A DNA stretch of 64,000 nucleotides from Kitasatospora sp. MAP12-44 (lineage in GTDB: Bacteria > Actinomycetota > Actinomycetes > Streptomycetales > Streptomycetaceae), in assembly GCF_029892095.1 (NCBI RefSeq), contig NZ_JARZAE010000004.1, positions 4,836,001 through 4,900,000 on the forward strand, in the 5' to 3' direction. Positions within the stretch are counted from its first letter, which is position 1. Each line of letters starts with the position of its first letter. The notes under the pieces were generated by a model. It was not told the origin of the DNA. It worked only from the letters and a program-made list of their open reading frames with translations, and made no database searches. Positions 8,748-18,042 of the stretch are shown here, one piece after another. The position numbers and the translations under genes were made by a program.

Positions 8748-11216
8748 TCAGTCGGACTCGCGCAGGCCGCGCCGGATGAAGACCCAGACCAGTTCGAGGA
8801 GCAGTCCGGCGGTCACCGCGATCGCCACGCCCGTCCACGGGTCCCTGGTGCCGACCAGCTTCAACTGGAAGAAGTTCGAGAGGAGGGGCACGGTCAGCAC
8901 CAGGGCGAAGCCCAGGCCCATGGTGGCGACCAGCAGCACCCGCCACCAGGTGTAGGGCCGGGCGACGATCGCCAGCACCCAGATCGCCGTCAGGAAGAGC
9001 GTCAGGGTGGCCACGCTGGTGTCGGCGGTCAGGTCGGTGGCGTGGTCGGAGCGGGCCAGCATGTACGCCGTGAAGGTGGCCGTGCCGCAGATCAGCCCGC
9101 CCGGCACGGCGATCCGCAGCACCCGGCGCACGAAGCCCGTCCTGGCGCGCTCGTTGTTCGGCGCCAGGGCGAGGAAGAAGGCCGGGATGCCGATGGTCAG
9201 CCCGCTCAGCACGGTGGAGTGGCGGGGCAGGAACGGGTACGGCACCTGGGTGAAGACCACCAGCAGGGCCAGCAGCACCGAGTAGACCGTCTTGACCAGG
9301 AAGAGGCTGGCCACCCGCTCGATATTGCCGATCACCCGGCGGCCCTCGGCCACCACCGAGGGCAGGGTGGCGAAGCGGTCGTCGAGCAGCACGATCTGCG
9401 CCACCGCCCGGGTCGCCTCGCTGCCCGAGCCCATCGCGACGCCGATGTCGGCGTCCTTGAGCGCCAGCACGTCGTTGACGCCGTCGCCGGTCATCGCCAC
9501 GGTGCGGCCGCGCGACTGCAGCGCGCCGACCAGGTCGCGCTTCTGCTGCGGGCTGACCCGGCCGAAGACGGTGGTCCGCTCGGCGGTGTCGGCCAGCCGC
9601 TGCGGGTCGGTGGCCAGCGTTCGGGCGTCCACCGGGTGCTCGGCGCCGGGCAGGCCGAGGCTGCTCGCCACCGCGCCGACCGAGACGGCGCTGTCGCCGG
9701 AGATCACCTTGGCCTCCACCTGCTGGTCGGCGAAGTAGCGCAGGGTGGCGGCGGCGTCGGGGCGCACCCGCTGCTTGAGTACCAGCAGCGCCAGCGGTTG
9801 CAGGTCCTTGGCCGGGTCGGAGGCGTCCAGCGCGACGGGCGTACGGCCGAGCAGCAGCACCCGCAGGCCCTGGGCGCCCAGCTCGTCCACGTCGGCGAGC
9901 GCCGGGTGTCCGGGCGGAAGCAGCACGTCGGGGGCGCCGAGCAGCCAGCTGGCGTCGCTGCCGCCGGGCTCCAGCAGCTGCGCGCCGCTCCACTTGCGGG
10001 CGGAGGAGAACGGCGCGACCTCCAGCACCCGCCACTCCTGCCCGTCGGGCTCGACCTGACCGAAGGCCGCGATGACGGCCTGCATGCTCGCGTTGGGCCG
10101 GGCGTCGGCGCCGCCCATCGCGGCCAGCGCCCGCTGGAGCACCGCGCGGCCCGTCGAGTCCTCCAGGGGCCGCAGCTCCAGCACGTCCATGCCGCCTTCG
10201 GTGAGGGTGCCGGTCTTGTCCAGGCAGACGGTGTCCACCCGGGCCAGCCCCTCGATCGCGGGCAGCTCCTGCACCAGGCACTGCTTGCGTCCCAGCCGCA
10301 CCACGCCGATCGCGAAGGCCACCGAGGTGAGCAGCACCAGGCCCTCGGGGACCATCGGCACGATGCCGGCCACCGTGCGGCGCACCGCCTGGCGCCAGTC
10401 GTTGTGCTCCACGGCCCACTGGCTGATCACCAGGCCGATCGCGGTCGGCACCAGCAGCCAGGTGATGAAGCGCAGGATGCTGTCGATGCCGCTACGCAGC
10501 TCGGACTTGACCAGGGTGAACCGGCTGGCCTCCTCGGCGAGCTGCGCCGCGTATGCCGCCCGGCCGACCTTGGTGGCGGTGAACGCCCCGGCGCCGGCCA
10601 CCACGAAGCTGCCCGACATCATCGGGTCGCCCGGCTGCTTGAGCACCGGATCGGGCTCGCCGGTGAGCAGCGACTCGTCGATCTCCAGGCTGTCCGCCTC
10701 GCTGACCAGCCCGTCGACGATCACCTTGTCGCCGATGCCGAGCAGCACGGTGTCGTCCAGCACGATCTCGGCGACGGCCACCTGCCGCGCCTGCCCGTCC
10801 CGGCGCACCTCGGGGCGGGCCTCGCCGATCAGCGCCAGGCTGTCCAGGGTCTGCTTGGCGCGCATCTCCTGGATGATGCCGATCGCGGTGTTGGCGACGA
10901 TCACCAGGCCGAACAGGCCGTCCTGGATCGGACCGACCACCAGGATGACGGCGAAGAGGATGCCGATCAGGGCGTTGAAGCGGGTGAAGACATTGGCCCG
11001 GACGATCTCGGAGACCGAGCGGCTGGAGCGCACCGGTACGTCGTTGACCTCGCCGCGGGCGACGCGCTCGGCGACCTCCGCGCTGGTCAGCCCGCGTCGG
11101 CGGTCCTGGCCGGGGCGGCAGGCGTGGGCGCCGGGGGCGTGCGCTCCTGGGTCGGGGGTGCCGGGGCCGGGCGCGGGGGCGTCGGGGCCGGCGGTCTCCT
11201 CCGCGGGGTGCGTCAT
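8748..11216 (-). CDS. CtpE-like cation-transporting P-type ATPase
   Basis: This 822-residue HAD-type P-ATPase has the actuator motif LTGEP (184-188), the M4 motif VPEGLVLLTS (near 289-298), the phosphorylation motif DKTGT (Asp333) and the hinge motif TGDGVND near 575. Hydrophobic helices lie around 80-110, 250-305 and in the C-terminal 200 residues. There is no N-terminal heavy-metal-binding domain; instead there is a Pro/Gly/Ala-rich 40-residue head. The PEGL motif and layout resemble mycobacterial CtpE, linked to calcium uptake, so calcium is a candidate substrate by family only. The start at 11216 is the only good ATG before the head. Confidence 0.85.
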   Translation of the reverse strand: MTHPAEETAGPDAPAPGPGTPDPGAHAPGAHACRPGQDRRRGLTSAEVAERVARGEVNDVPVRSSRSVSEIVRANVFTRFNALIGILFAVILVVGPIQDGLFGLVIVANTAIGIIQEMRAKQTLDSLALIGEARPEVRRDGQARQVAVAEIVLDDTVLLGIGDKVIVDGLVSEADSLEIDESLLTGEPDPVLKQPGDPMMSGSFVVAGAGAFTATKVGRAAYAAQLAEEASRFTLVKSELRSGIDSILRFITWLLVPTAIGLVISQWAVEHNDWRQAVRRTVAGIVPMVPEGLVLLTSVAFAIGVVRLGRKQCLVQELPAIEGLARVDTVCLDKTGTLTEGGMDVLELRPLEDSTGRAVLQRALAAMGGADARPNASMQAVIAAFGQVEPDGQEWRVLEVAPFSSARKWSGAQLLEPGGSDASWLLGAPDVLLPPGHPALADVDELGAQGLRVLLLGRTPVALDASDPAKDLQPLALLVLKQRVRPDAAATLRYFADQQVEAKVISGDSAVSVGAVASSLGLPGAEHPVDARTLATDPQRLADTAERTTVFGRVSPQQKRDLVGALQSRGRTVAMTGDGVNDVLALKDADIGVAMGSGSEATRAVAQIVLLDDRFATLPSVVAEGRRVIGNIERVASLFLVKTVYSVLLALLVVFTQVPYPFLPRHSTVLSGLTIGIPAFFLALAPNNERARTGFVRRVLRIAVPGGLICGTATFTAYMLARSDHATDLTADTSVATLTLFLTAIWVLAIVARPYTWWRVLLVATMGLGFALVLTVPLLSNFFQLKLVGTRDPWTGVAIAVTAGLLLELVWVFIRRGLRESD

Positions 11217-11261
11217 GGCACCGACTCTAAGGGCGCAAAATGTCCGGTGCGTGCTACTTGA

Positions 11262-11275
11262 GCCCGATATCGGGC
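11262..11275. promoter_or_regulatory. 14-bp perfect palindrome upstream of the P-type ATPase
   Basis: GCCCGATATCGGGC is perfectly self-complementary. It lies about 46 bases upstream of the P-type ATPase start (minus strand) and 20 bases downstream of the DUF2530 stop. It may be an operator for a metal or other regulator; which one is unknown. Confidence 0.45.
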
Positions 11276-11294
11276 CGTCCGAGTGGCCGGGGTG

Positions 11295-11582
11295 TCAGGC
11301 CTGCGCGGGGCCCGTCGGCGTGTCCTGCCCGGCGGCCTGATCGGCCCGGCTGCGCAGGATGGCGGCCCGGCGGGCCCGGGTGTACCAGACGCCGATCAGC
11401 CCGAGCAGGCCGCCGCTGAGGCAGATCCACGGCCAGTTGCCGTGCCCGTGGGCCTGCAGCGTGGAGTGCAGCGGGAGCGTCACGAGGAAGGCCAGGAACC
11501 AGAGCGCCGTGCCGCCGGCGACGATCGCGACGTCGTTGGCTTCGAGCGGTGGGGGGGACGGGCGCAGTGGGGTCTTCGGCAC
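11295..11582 (-). CDS. DUF2530 small membrane protein
   Basis: This 95-residue protein has two hydrophobic helices (VAIVAGGTALWFLAFLVTLP and ICLSGGLLGLIGVWY) and a basic tail TRARRAAILRSRADQ. This is the pattern of the DUF2530 family, often found next to purine permeases in Streptomyces. GTG at 11582 (VPKTPLRPSPPPLEAND) is chosen; an in-frame TTG at 11636 would add 18 residues. There is no known function. It is divergent from the NCS2 permease. Confidence 0.75.
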   Translation of the reverse strand: MPKTPLRPSPPPLEANDVAIVAGGTALWFLAFLVTLPLHSTLQAHGHGNWPWICLSGGLLGLIGVWYTRARRAAILRSRADQAAGQDTPTGPAQA

Positions 11583-11661
11583 GGAGCTAAGCGTACGGGT
11601 GGGGGTGGCCGGGCCGGTGCGCGAGTGCTGCGTCAACTGCGGATTCCACGCCGACTCGTCG

Positions 11662-11699
11662 CCGACTCTACGTCGGCTCTACGCGCGAAGATAGCGCGT
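11662..11699. promoter_or_regulatory. Two inverted repeats upstream of the purine permease
   Basis: CCGAC-TCTAC-GTCGG (11662-11676) and ACGCGC-GAAGATA-GCGCGT (11681-11699) lie in the divergent region between DUF2530 and the permease. The element CTCTACG also repeats. They are candidate operators controlling purine uptake; the regulator is unknown. Confidence 0.4.
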
Positions 11700-11837
11700 G
11701 CACGACCGGCAACTCATACTTGAGGCTCCGGTGGGCCTTGGCGTGTGACCCCCTACTGCGCCGCCGCCCACCGGGTGAGCCGGCCAGCGTCGCCCCGGTC
11801 TTGCCGCCCCTCCTCCGCCCCCACCAGAGGACATCGC

Positions 11838-13301
11838 ATGCCATCCGTGGCCCAGCCGACCTCACCGTCGCCCGAGCCCAGCCGGCCCGGCCCCCACCCG
11901 GCCGCCGGCGTCCTGGACCGCTACTTCAAGATCTCGCAGCGCGGTTCCACCTTCGCCCGGGAGGTCCGCGGCGGCGTCGCCACCTTCTTCACCATGGCCT
12001 ACATCCTGGTGCTGAACCCGATCATCCTGTCCAGCGCGGTGGACATGGACGGCCGCCACCTGAACGCCGGGCAGCTGGTCACCGCGACCGCGCTGACCGC
12101 CGGACTCACCACGCTGCTGATGGGCGTGATCGGCAACGTCCCGATCGGCCTGGCCGCCGGCCTCGGCGTCAACACCATCGTGGCGCTCCAGCTGGCCCCC
12201 AAGATGACCTGGCCGGACGCCATGGGCATGGTGGTGCTGGCCGGCTTCGCGATCATGCTCCTGGTCGCCACCGGGCTGCGCGAACGCGTGATGAACGCCG
12301 TGCCGCTCGGCCTGCGCAAGGCCATCGCGATCGGGATCGGCCTCTTCATCACGCTGGTCGGCGTGGTCGACGCCGGCTTCGTCAGCCGCATCCCGGACGC
12401 CGCGCACACCACCGTCCCGCTGGAACTCGGCTCCACCGGTCACCTGGTCCAGTGGCCGGTGCTGGTCTTCATCCTCGGCCTGCTGCTCACCCTGGTGCTG
12501 CTGGTCCGCAAGGTGCCCGGCGCGATCCTGATCTCCATCGTGGTGATGACGCTGATCGCGGTGGTCATCGAGCGGGTCGCCACCATCCCGGCCGACGCGT
12601 GGGGGCTGACGGTGCCCAAGTGGCCCGGCAACCCGGTCTCGGCGCCGGACTTCTCGCTGGTCGGCAAGGTCAGCCTGTTCGGCGGGTTCCACCAGGTCGG
12701 CTTGGTCACCGGCGTGCTGTTCGTCTTCACCGTGCTGATGTCGAGCTTCTTCGACGCGATGGGCACCATCCTCGGCGTCGCCGACGAGGCCCACCTGCTG
12801 GACGCGAACGGCGACCTGCCGGGCATGAGCCGGGTCCTGATGGTGGACGGCATCGCCACCGCACTGGGCGGCGCGACCTCGTCCTCGGCGAACACCTGCT
12901 TCGTCGAGTCGACCTCGGGCGTCGGCGAGGGCGCGCGGACGGGCTTCGCCAGCCTGGTCACCGGCGCGCTCTTCCTGGTCTCGCTCTTCCTCACCCCGCT
13001 GGCCACCATGGTCCCCGCGCAGGCCGCCACCCCGGCCCTGGTCACGGTCGGCTTCCTGATCCTGGCCAACTCGATCCGGGCGATCGACTGGGACGACTAC
13101 ACCATCGCGATCCCGGCGTTCCTGACCATGGTGCTGATGCCGTTCACGTACTCGATCACCAACGGCATCGGGATGGGCTTCATCACCTTCTGCGTCCTGC
13201 GCCTGGCCACCGGCCGCGGCAAGAGCGTCCCGGTCCCGCTGTACGTGGTGGCGGCGGTGTTCGCCTTCTACTACATGATGCCCGCCCTGCACCTGACCTG
13301 A
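11838..13301 (+). CDS. NCS2/AzgA-type purine permease
   Basis: This is a 487-residue polytopic membrane protein. VRGGVATFFTMAYILVLNP and GLAAGLGVNTIVALQL near the N-terminus, SSFFDAMGTILGVADEA, and SSANTCFVESTSGVGEGART are diagnostic of the AzgA branch of NCS2 permeases, which take up hypoxanthine, adenine or guanine with protons. The start is ATG at 11838 with AGAGGAC 6 bases upstream; the 28-residue Pro/Ser-rich head is cytoplasmic. It is monocistronic as far as visible. Confidence 0.9.
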   Translation: MPSVAQPTSPSPEPSRPGPHPAAGVLDRYFKISQRGSTFAREVRGGVATFFTMAYILVLNPIILSSAVDMDGRHLNAGQLVTATALTAGLTTLLMGVIGNVPIGLAAGLGVNTIVALQLAPKMTWPDAMGMVVLAGFAIMLLVATGLRERVMNAVPLGLRKAIAIGIGLFITLVGVVDAGFVSRIPDAAHTTVPLELGSTGHLVQWPVLVFILGLLLTLVLLVRKVPGAILISIVVMTLIAVVIERVATIPADAWGLTVPKWPGNPVSAPDFSLVGKVSLFGGFHQVGLVTGVLFVFTVLMSSFFDAMGTILGVADEAHLLDANGDLPGMSRVLMVDGIATALGGATSSSANTCFVESTSGVGEGARTGFASLVTGALFLVSLFLTPLATMVPAQAATPALVTVGFLILANSIRAIDWDDYTIAIPAFLTMVLMPFTYSITNGIGMGFITFCVLRLATGRGKSVPVPLYVVAAVFAFYYMMPALHLT

Positions 13302-13361
13302 CGCGGTGCCCTGCCCTCCCGGGTGGGCGGGAATTATGCGGGTGCGGCTTATTCATCGAGC

Positions 13362-13398
13362 GCGCCTTTTCCGCATCGGCTATCCGCATAAAAGGCGC
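13362..13398. terminator. Hairpin with long loop after the permease
   Basis: GCGCCTTTT (13362-13370) is perfectly inverted as AAAAGGCGC (13390-13398). The 19-base loop contains CCGCAT twice. It begins 60 bases after the permease stop and may be a terminator or a protein-binding site. Confidence 0.4.
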
Positions 13399-13543
13399 AG
13401 TACGGGCGAATGCTCGCGAATGCGGTGAATGGGCCGCTGACCAGCCGAGATGGCGGCCGACGGCGTCGGCCGGTGCGACGGTTCGGTATGTGCGGAATTC
13501 GATAGGCAGGCGGATGGTCGCGGCATATCCTGATCGATAATCG

Positions 13544-13557
13544 GGACCAATCGGTCC
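13544..13557. promoter_or_regulatory. Inverted repeat just upstream of the FG-GAP protein gene
   Basis: GGACC-AATC-GGTCC lies 25 bases upstream of the GTG start and next to a less GC-rich stretch (CATATCCTGATCGATAAT) that could hold the promoter. It is an operator candidate. Confidence 0.35.
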
Positions 13558-13581
13558 TACAGTAAGAAAGTTGACGACTTC

Positions 13582-15240
13582 GTGAGTTCGTCCTCTTATC
13601 CGGTGCCCAGCACCAAGCGCGCCCTGATGACCACAGCGGCGCTCGGGGTGCTGGTAGCCGTCGCCGGCATCATCCAGCCCGTCGCGGCGTCGGCGCTGCC
13701 GTTGGGTCAGATCCCCAATGTTCCCAACGCTCTTGGCACGTCTCCGGTGTCTGCCTGCCCGGGTGACACCATCCTCGGCGACGGCGATGTCACCCTGAAC
13801 GCGGCCGTGTCGTCCTCCACCGGTGTCGCCCTCGGCGTCGGCTTCAGGGTGTCACAGCCCGACGCCGGCACGGTCGTTGTCGACTCGGACCCGGCGACGC
13901 TGAGCGCGACCTCCGGCACGACGGCCGTGTACCGCATCCCCGCAGCCACTCTGGAGGCCGCGGCGGGCGGAAAGATCACCGAGTTCAACTGGAAGGCCCA
14001 GGCCACCGCCGCCGCGGAGAAGAGCGGCTGGTCCACCGTCTGTCACTTCTCCTTCGACCCGACCCGTCCGGAGACGCCCACGGTCGCTCAACCGGGAGCG
14101 ACGACCATCGGGAAGCCGGTCACCCTCGCCGTCACCGCCCCCACGAGCGGCTCGATACCCAGCGGCTACCAGTACCAGCTCAACAGCGGGGCTCCCGTGA
14201 GCGTCACCGCGAGCACGACGGGCGGCGCCTCGATCACGCTCACCCCGACCAGCTCCGTCAACACCCTCACGGTCACCAGCCTTTCTCCGGGCGGGAACGT
14301 CGGCGGCACCGCCAGCATCCAGTTCGTCTCCGCCAGGCCCCCGGCCGACCTTACCGACGGGGACCTCACCGGCGACGGTGTGCCGGACCTGGTCACCGTC
14401 GGCGCCCAGAACGGCCTGCCCTCCGGCCTGTGGCTGGCAGCGGGCGCGGGCAACGGGCACGTCGCCACCTCGCCCATCGACATCGGAGTCAACGGCAACG
14501 GGTTCAACAGTGCGGGCTCGCCGTCCGACTTCGACGGGGCGACCGTCATCACGGGACGCTTCACGGGTGGCTCCAACCAGGACGTCCTGGTCTACTACCC
14601 CGCCGGCGTCCACGCCGGATCCGGCGTGGTCCTCCACGGCAACGGCAACAGCTCTCCGCTCGCCGCCGGCGGCAACAACCTGTCGTCCGGCTCTCTCGCG
14701 GACAGCTACGGCAACAACCCCACTCAGCTTGTCGATGCGGGAAACACCTCGGGCAGCGGCAACGGCTTCCCGGACCTGATCGGCATCGCGGGTGACAGCA
14801 CCCACGGGTACGCCCTCAACCTCTACCCTGCGTTTCCCATCCCCGGCTCGTTCGCGTCCACCGGCTCGCTGAACGTCAACACGCCTGACGGAACCGCCGA
14901 TTGGAACAACTGGACCATCGCCGCCACCCAGCTGCCCGCCAGCGGCGGAGGCACCAGCACCGCGATGTACCTGTGGAAGAAGAGCACCGGCGAGCTCGAC
15001 CTGTGGGAGAACCTCGCCGTCGACCCCTTTAGCGGCAACTTCACCTACAACGCCTTCCCGGTCGCCACCGGCTGGAACACCGGCGCCGCCATCACGCTGC
15101 AGGCGGCCGACATCAACGGCGACGGTGTGCCGGACCTGTGGACCGTCGGCGCGGGCGAGACAGTCACCGCCAACCTCTTCAGCCAGCTCTCGGCCTCCGG
15201 GCCGGCCACCCTCACCACGGTGACCGACACCCTCAACTGA
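13582..15240 (+). CDS. Secreted protein with FG-GAP/VCBS-type repeats
   Basis: This 552-residue protein has a signal peptide (basic STKRALMTTAALGVLVAVAG, predicted cleavage after ASA near residue 39), so it is exported. An Ig-like middle part (about 150-255) is rich in Thr/Ser/Gly. The C-terminal half contains DLTGDGVPDLVTVG and DINGDGVPDLWTVG, which are Asp-rich calcium loops of FG-GAP/VCBS beta-propeller repeats, plus shorter variants. GTG at 13582 follows AGTAAGAAAG. No catalytic domain was recognised. A surface-binding or developmental role is possible but unsupported. A hairpin follows the stop. Confidence 0.75.
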   Translation: MSSSSYPVPSTKRALMTTAALGVLVAVAGIIQPVAASALPLGQIPNVPNALGTSPVSACPGDTILGDGDVTLNAAVSSSTGVALGVGFRVSQPDAGTVVVDSDPATLSATSGTTAVYRIPAATLEAAAGGKITEFNWKAQATAAAEKSGWSTVCHFSFDPTRPETPTVAQPGATTIGKPVTLAVTAPTSGSIPSGYQYQLNSGAPVSVTASTTGGASITLTPTSSVNTLTVTSLSPGGNVGGTASIQFVSARPPADLTDGDLTGDGVPDLVTVGAQNGLPSGLWLAAGAGNGHVATSPIDIGVNGNGFNSAGSPSDFDGATVITGRFTGGSNQDVLVYYPAGVHAGSGVVLHGNGNSSPLAAGGNNLSSGSLADSYGNNPTQLVDAGNTSGSGNGFPDLIGIAGDSTHGYALNLYPAFPIPGSFASTGSLNVNTPDGTADWNNWTIAATQLPASGGGTSTAMYLWKKSTGELDLWENLAVDPFSGNFTYNAFPVATGWNTGAAITLQAADINGDGVPDLWTVGAGETVTANLFSQLSASGPATLTTVTDTLN

Positions 15241-15266
15241 GTTCTTCGCACAGGTTGATGAGGCAT

Positions 15267-15300
15267 CGGGTGCCGCGGGGACGACTCCTCGCGGCGCCCG
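15267..15300 (+). terminator. Hairpin downstream of the secreted protein gene
   Basis: The arm 15267-15280 pairs with 15287-15300 over 14 positions, two of them G-U, around the loop ACGACT, 26 bases after the stop. The rest of 15301-15572 shows no gene. Confidence 0.55.
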
Positions 15301-15572
15301 AGTTGACGTGAGGCGCAGCGATCTTCGCTGGCATCAGGTGGCATTGGCGGGGAGGCGTTTGTTCCGCTCGGAGATGGGCATCTTGGCTGCTTCCCCTGTA
15401 CGCCGACTTTTCGTGTGCCATCACTAAGGATCGTCCACGGCGGTGTCCGGATAGCGGAATTCACGGCTCTTGTCAGGTGGGTCGGTCGCTGGAACCCCAA
15501 CTTCGCCGGCCCGGAGTGAAATTACCCACTCCACCAGCCGATTTCCCACCGTGTGCAAGGAGTTGGCACCAG

Positions 15573-16778
15573 ATGAACGCCGTCATCTTCGACCCGGCAC
15601 CCCAGTTGGCACTCCCCGCTCCCCGGGGTGTCTGCCCGTTCGATCCGCCGCCCGCCTATCAGCAGGCCCACCGCGAGGATCCGATCCTGCGGGTGACGCT
15701 GTGGGACAGTTCGGTCTGCCATCTGCTCACCGGCCACCAGCAGGTCCGCGCCGCGCTGGTGGACCGCCGGTTCAGCTCGGACGCGCGCAACCCCGGGTTC
15801 CCGTACCTGACGCCCGGGCGGCAGGGCCAACCGGCCGACAAGCCCAACCTCCAGCGGCTGGACGGACCCGAACACGCCCGCCAGCGCAAGATGTTGACCA
15901 GCGACTTCCTGCCCAAGCGGATCGACGCGATGCGCCCGGAGATTCAGCGGATCGTCGACGATGCGATCGACCGGATGGTCGCGCACGGCGGTCCGGTCGA
16001 CCTGGTTTCCGAATTCGCGCTTCCGGTACCGCTGCTGGTGATTTGCCTGCTGTTAGGGGTGCCGTATTCCGACAGCGGTTTCTTTGCCGAGCAGACGCAC
16101 GCGCTGACCGACGACACGGCCGGACCCGAGCAGGTCAGGGGCGCCGGTGAGGCGTTGATGGGATATCTGATCGCGTTGGCCGCGCGGAAACGTGAGGAAC
16201 CCGACGACGGCATTATCAGCCGACTGGCGGAACGCGGAGATCTGAGCCTGCCCGAGGTCGCCTCCACCGGGATGCTGATGCTGGTCGCGGGGCACGAGAC
16301 GACCGCCAGCATGATCGGGCTCTCCACGCTGGCCCTGCTGCGTCACCCCGAGCAGGCCGCGCGGCTGCGGGCGGACGCGTCGGCGACCAAGGGCGCGGTC
16401 GAGGAGCTGCTGCGCTACCTGACGGTGGTCAACTCCGGGCTGCCGCGGGTGGCGACCGAGGACGTCGAGATCGACGGGACGCTGATCCGGGCGGGGGAGG
16501 GCGTGATCTGCATGCTGTCCACGGCCAACCGGGACGAGGCGCTGTTCCAGCGCGCGGACGAGATCGACCTCGCGCGGGACGCCAAGCGGCACCTGGCCTT
16601 CGGCTTCGGGGCGCACCAGTGCCTGGGGCAGTCGCTGGCCCGGGCCGAGCTGCAGATCGCGCTGGAAACGCTGTTCCGGCGGCTGCCCGGGCTGCGGCTG
16701 GCGACGCCGTACGAGGGGATCGGCTATCGCGACCAGATGATGATCTTCGGGGTGCAGGAACTGCCGGTCAGCTGGTGA
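15573..16778 (+). CDS. Cytochrome P450 (CYP105-like) with a TTA codon
   Basis: This 401-residue soluble bacterial P450 has the I-helix oxygen-activation motif AGHETT (about 239-244), the ExxR motif EELLR (about 279) and the heme-binding loop FGFGAHQCLG with its Cys ligand near 350. The segment LPVPLLVICLLLGVPYSD resembles CYP105-type enzymes of Streptomyces. The substrate is unknown and no ferredoxin gene is adjacent. ATG at 15573 follows AAGGAG by 10 bases. Codon 161 (16053-16055) is TTA, the rare leucine codon read by bldA tRNA, so expression may depend on development. It converges on the DUF5994 gene. Confidence 0.9.
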   Translation: MNAVIFDPAPQLALPAPRGVCPFDPPPAYQQAHREDPILRVTLWDSSVCHLLTGHQQVRAALVDRRFSSDARNPGFPYLTPGRQGQPADKPNLQRLDGPEHARQRKMLTSDFLPKRIDAMRPEIQRIVDDAIDRMVAHGGPVDLVSEFALPVPLLVICLLLGVPYSDSGFFAEQTHALTDDTAGPEQVRGAGEALMGYLIALAARKREEPDDGIISRLAERGDLSLPEVASTGMLMLVAGHETTASMIGLSTLALLRHPEQAARLRADASATKGAVEELLRYLTVVNSGLPRVATEDVEIDGTLIRAGEGVICMLSTANRDEALFQRADEIDLARDAKRHLAFGFGAHQCLGQSLARAELQIALETLFRRLPGLRLATPYEGIGYRDQMMIFGVQELPVSW

Positions 16779-16803
16779 GGCGTCCGGCGGGCCGACACAG
16801 CGG

Positions 16804-17292
16804 TCAGAGCGGCTCGGCCAGGCAGAGGACGGGCGGCGCGAGCAGCTGAGCCGCAGTGCCGCGGTTGCCCGTACGGGCAGCCGCGGCCATCGCGGTGGCC
16901 GCCTCGTCCGGGTCGGCCCACGGGGGAACGACCAGGAGCAGGAAGTGGTCCTGCAGGCCGCGGGTCACGCTGATGGTGTCGCCGCTCGCGGAGAACCGTC
17001 CGACGTGCACGGCAAGCCCGTCGACCATCAGCGTGCGTGGCACGGCGTCCCAGGACCCGGTGTCCAGGCCGACCCGGGCGATCGGGCCCAGGTGTGCTGT
17101 CAACGCGGTGATCAGGCCCGGGAGTTCGGCCTGGATGTCGCGCGAGCGGGGCCACCAGGCGCCGTCGAACATGCCGTCCCTGGAGAGCGTCGCCTCCAGG
17201 CTCAGCCGGGGGCGCGACGGCAGCGGGAGGAGCGGCGACCAGTGCCGGCGGCCGGGTGCGTGGTGTGACTGCGGACTGTACTTCGGCAACAT
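16804..17292 (-). CDS. DUF5994 family protein
   Basis: This is a 162-residue protein with RLSLEATLSRDGMFDGAWWPRSRDI near the N-terminus and TLMVDGLAVHVGRFSASGDTISV in the middle. The pattern of a W-W-P-R-S-R-D core followed by a beta-rich body matches the actinobacterial DUF5994 family. No function is known. The start is ATG at 17292. It is divergent from the CBS-domain gene, with which DUF5994 genes are sometimes associated. Confidence 0.75.
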   Translation of the reverse strand: MLPKYSPQSHHAPGRRHWSPLLPLPSRPRLSLEATLSRDGMFDGAWWPRSRDIQAELPGLITALTAHLGPIARVGLDTGSWDAVPRTLMVDGLAVHVGRFSASGDTISVTRGLQDHFLLLVVPPWADPDEAATAMAAAARTGNRGTAAQLLAPPVLCLAEPL

Positions 17293-17379
17293 GCGGGTGC
17301 CGCCCGTCTCGGCTCCGGCAGGGGCCGACTCTGTGCCCAGGGCGACATCGGCGTATTGCCGACATGGATGAGGTCCTCG

Positions 17380-17394
17380 GTACCTTCACGGTAC
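17380..17394. promoter_or_regulatory. Inverted repeat in the DUF5994/CBS divergent region
   Basis: GTACC-TTCAC-GGTAC lies about midway between the divergent starts at 17292 and 17554 and could be an operator for either gene. Confidence 0.3.
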
Positions 17395-17553
17395 TCCGCG
17401 CCGCCACTGGGCGGGGTCGGGTGCGTAGACGGCCGGAGTAGGGTGGGCAGGACCCAGGGCACTTCGCATTCCGGTCCTCGTTCCGGCGTCGTCCAGGGTG
17501 AGCCACAATGCCGGGCAGGCGCAGGCCGTCCGGAGCAGGGCAGGGGTGTCACT

Positions 17554-18042
17554 GTGACGACCACCATCACCCCCCGAACGAGTACCCGAACGAGCACCCC
17601 GCCGGCCGCCGGCCACTACCCCACCGCCGCTGAGGCGATGGACCGCCCCCAGCACCAGATCGCCGACGACGTCCTGGTCGACAAGGCGCTGGAGATCCTC
17701 TGCGACGCGGGGGCCGACTACCTGCCGGTCCGCGGCGGAGACGGCCGCTTCGTGGGTCTGGTCACCCGGGTCCAGCTCGCTCCCTACCTGCCGCGCTCCT
17801 GGTACACCGAGCGCACCCCGGTCCGGGCCGTGATCCACGAGCGCGGGGCGTTCGGCTGGCCCGAGATGGCGATCCACACGGCGGTCGAGGCGATGCGGGT
17901 CAGGGGCCTGGAGGACTGGCCGATGGTGGACGACGACGGCTACCTCGTCGGTGTCCTGAACCTGGAGCGGGCCGAGGCGATGGCAGCGGCGGCCGACCTG
18001 CCGTCGATCGGCATGTCGATCATCACGCCGATGGCCGCCTAG
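17554..18042 (+). CDS. CBS-domain pair protein
   Basis: This 162-residue protein is built almost entirely of two CBS motifs. The first runs about 22-80 (AEAMDRPQHQIADDVLVDKA, GDGRFVGLVTRVQL) and the second about 90-150 (AIHTAVEAMRVRGLEDWP, DDDGYLVGVLNLE). Stand-alone CBS pairs bind adenosine nucleotides and act as sensors. The partner is not evident here. GTG at 17554 is preceded by CAGGGGTG. The 3' end overlaps the convergent gene by 20 bases. Confidence 0.82.
   Translation: MTTTITPRTSTRTSTPPAAGHYPTAAEAMDRPQHQIADDVLVDKALEILCDAGADYLPVRGGDGRFVGLVTRVQLAPYLPRSWYTERTPVRAVIHERGAFGWPEMAIHTAVEAMRVRGLEDWPMVDDDGYLVGVLNLERAEAMAAAADLPSIGMSIITPMAA

Noticed and set aside
5437..10419. 1,660-residue minus-strand frame spanning the sacsin-like and P-type ATPase genes
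   Set aside because: It crosses two genes on opposite strands and shows no domain; it is a composition artefact.
13582..15240. Integrin-like adhesin or phage tail protein
   Set aside because: Only calcium-loop repeats of FG-GAP/VCBS type and a signal peptide are visible; no more specific claim is supported.
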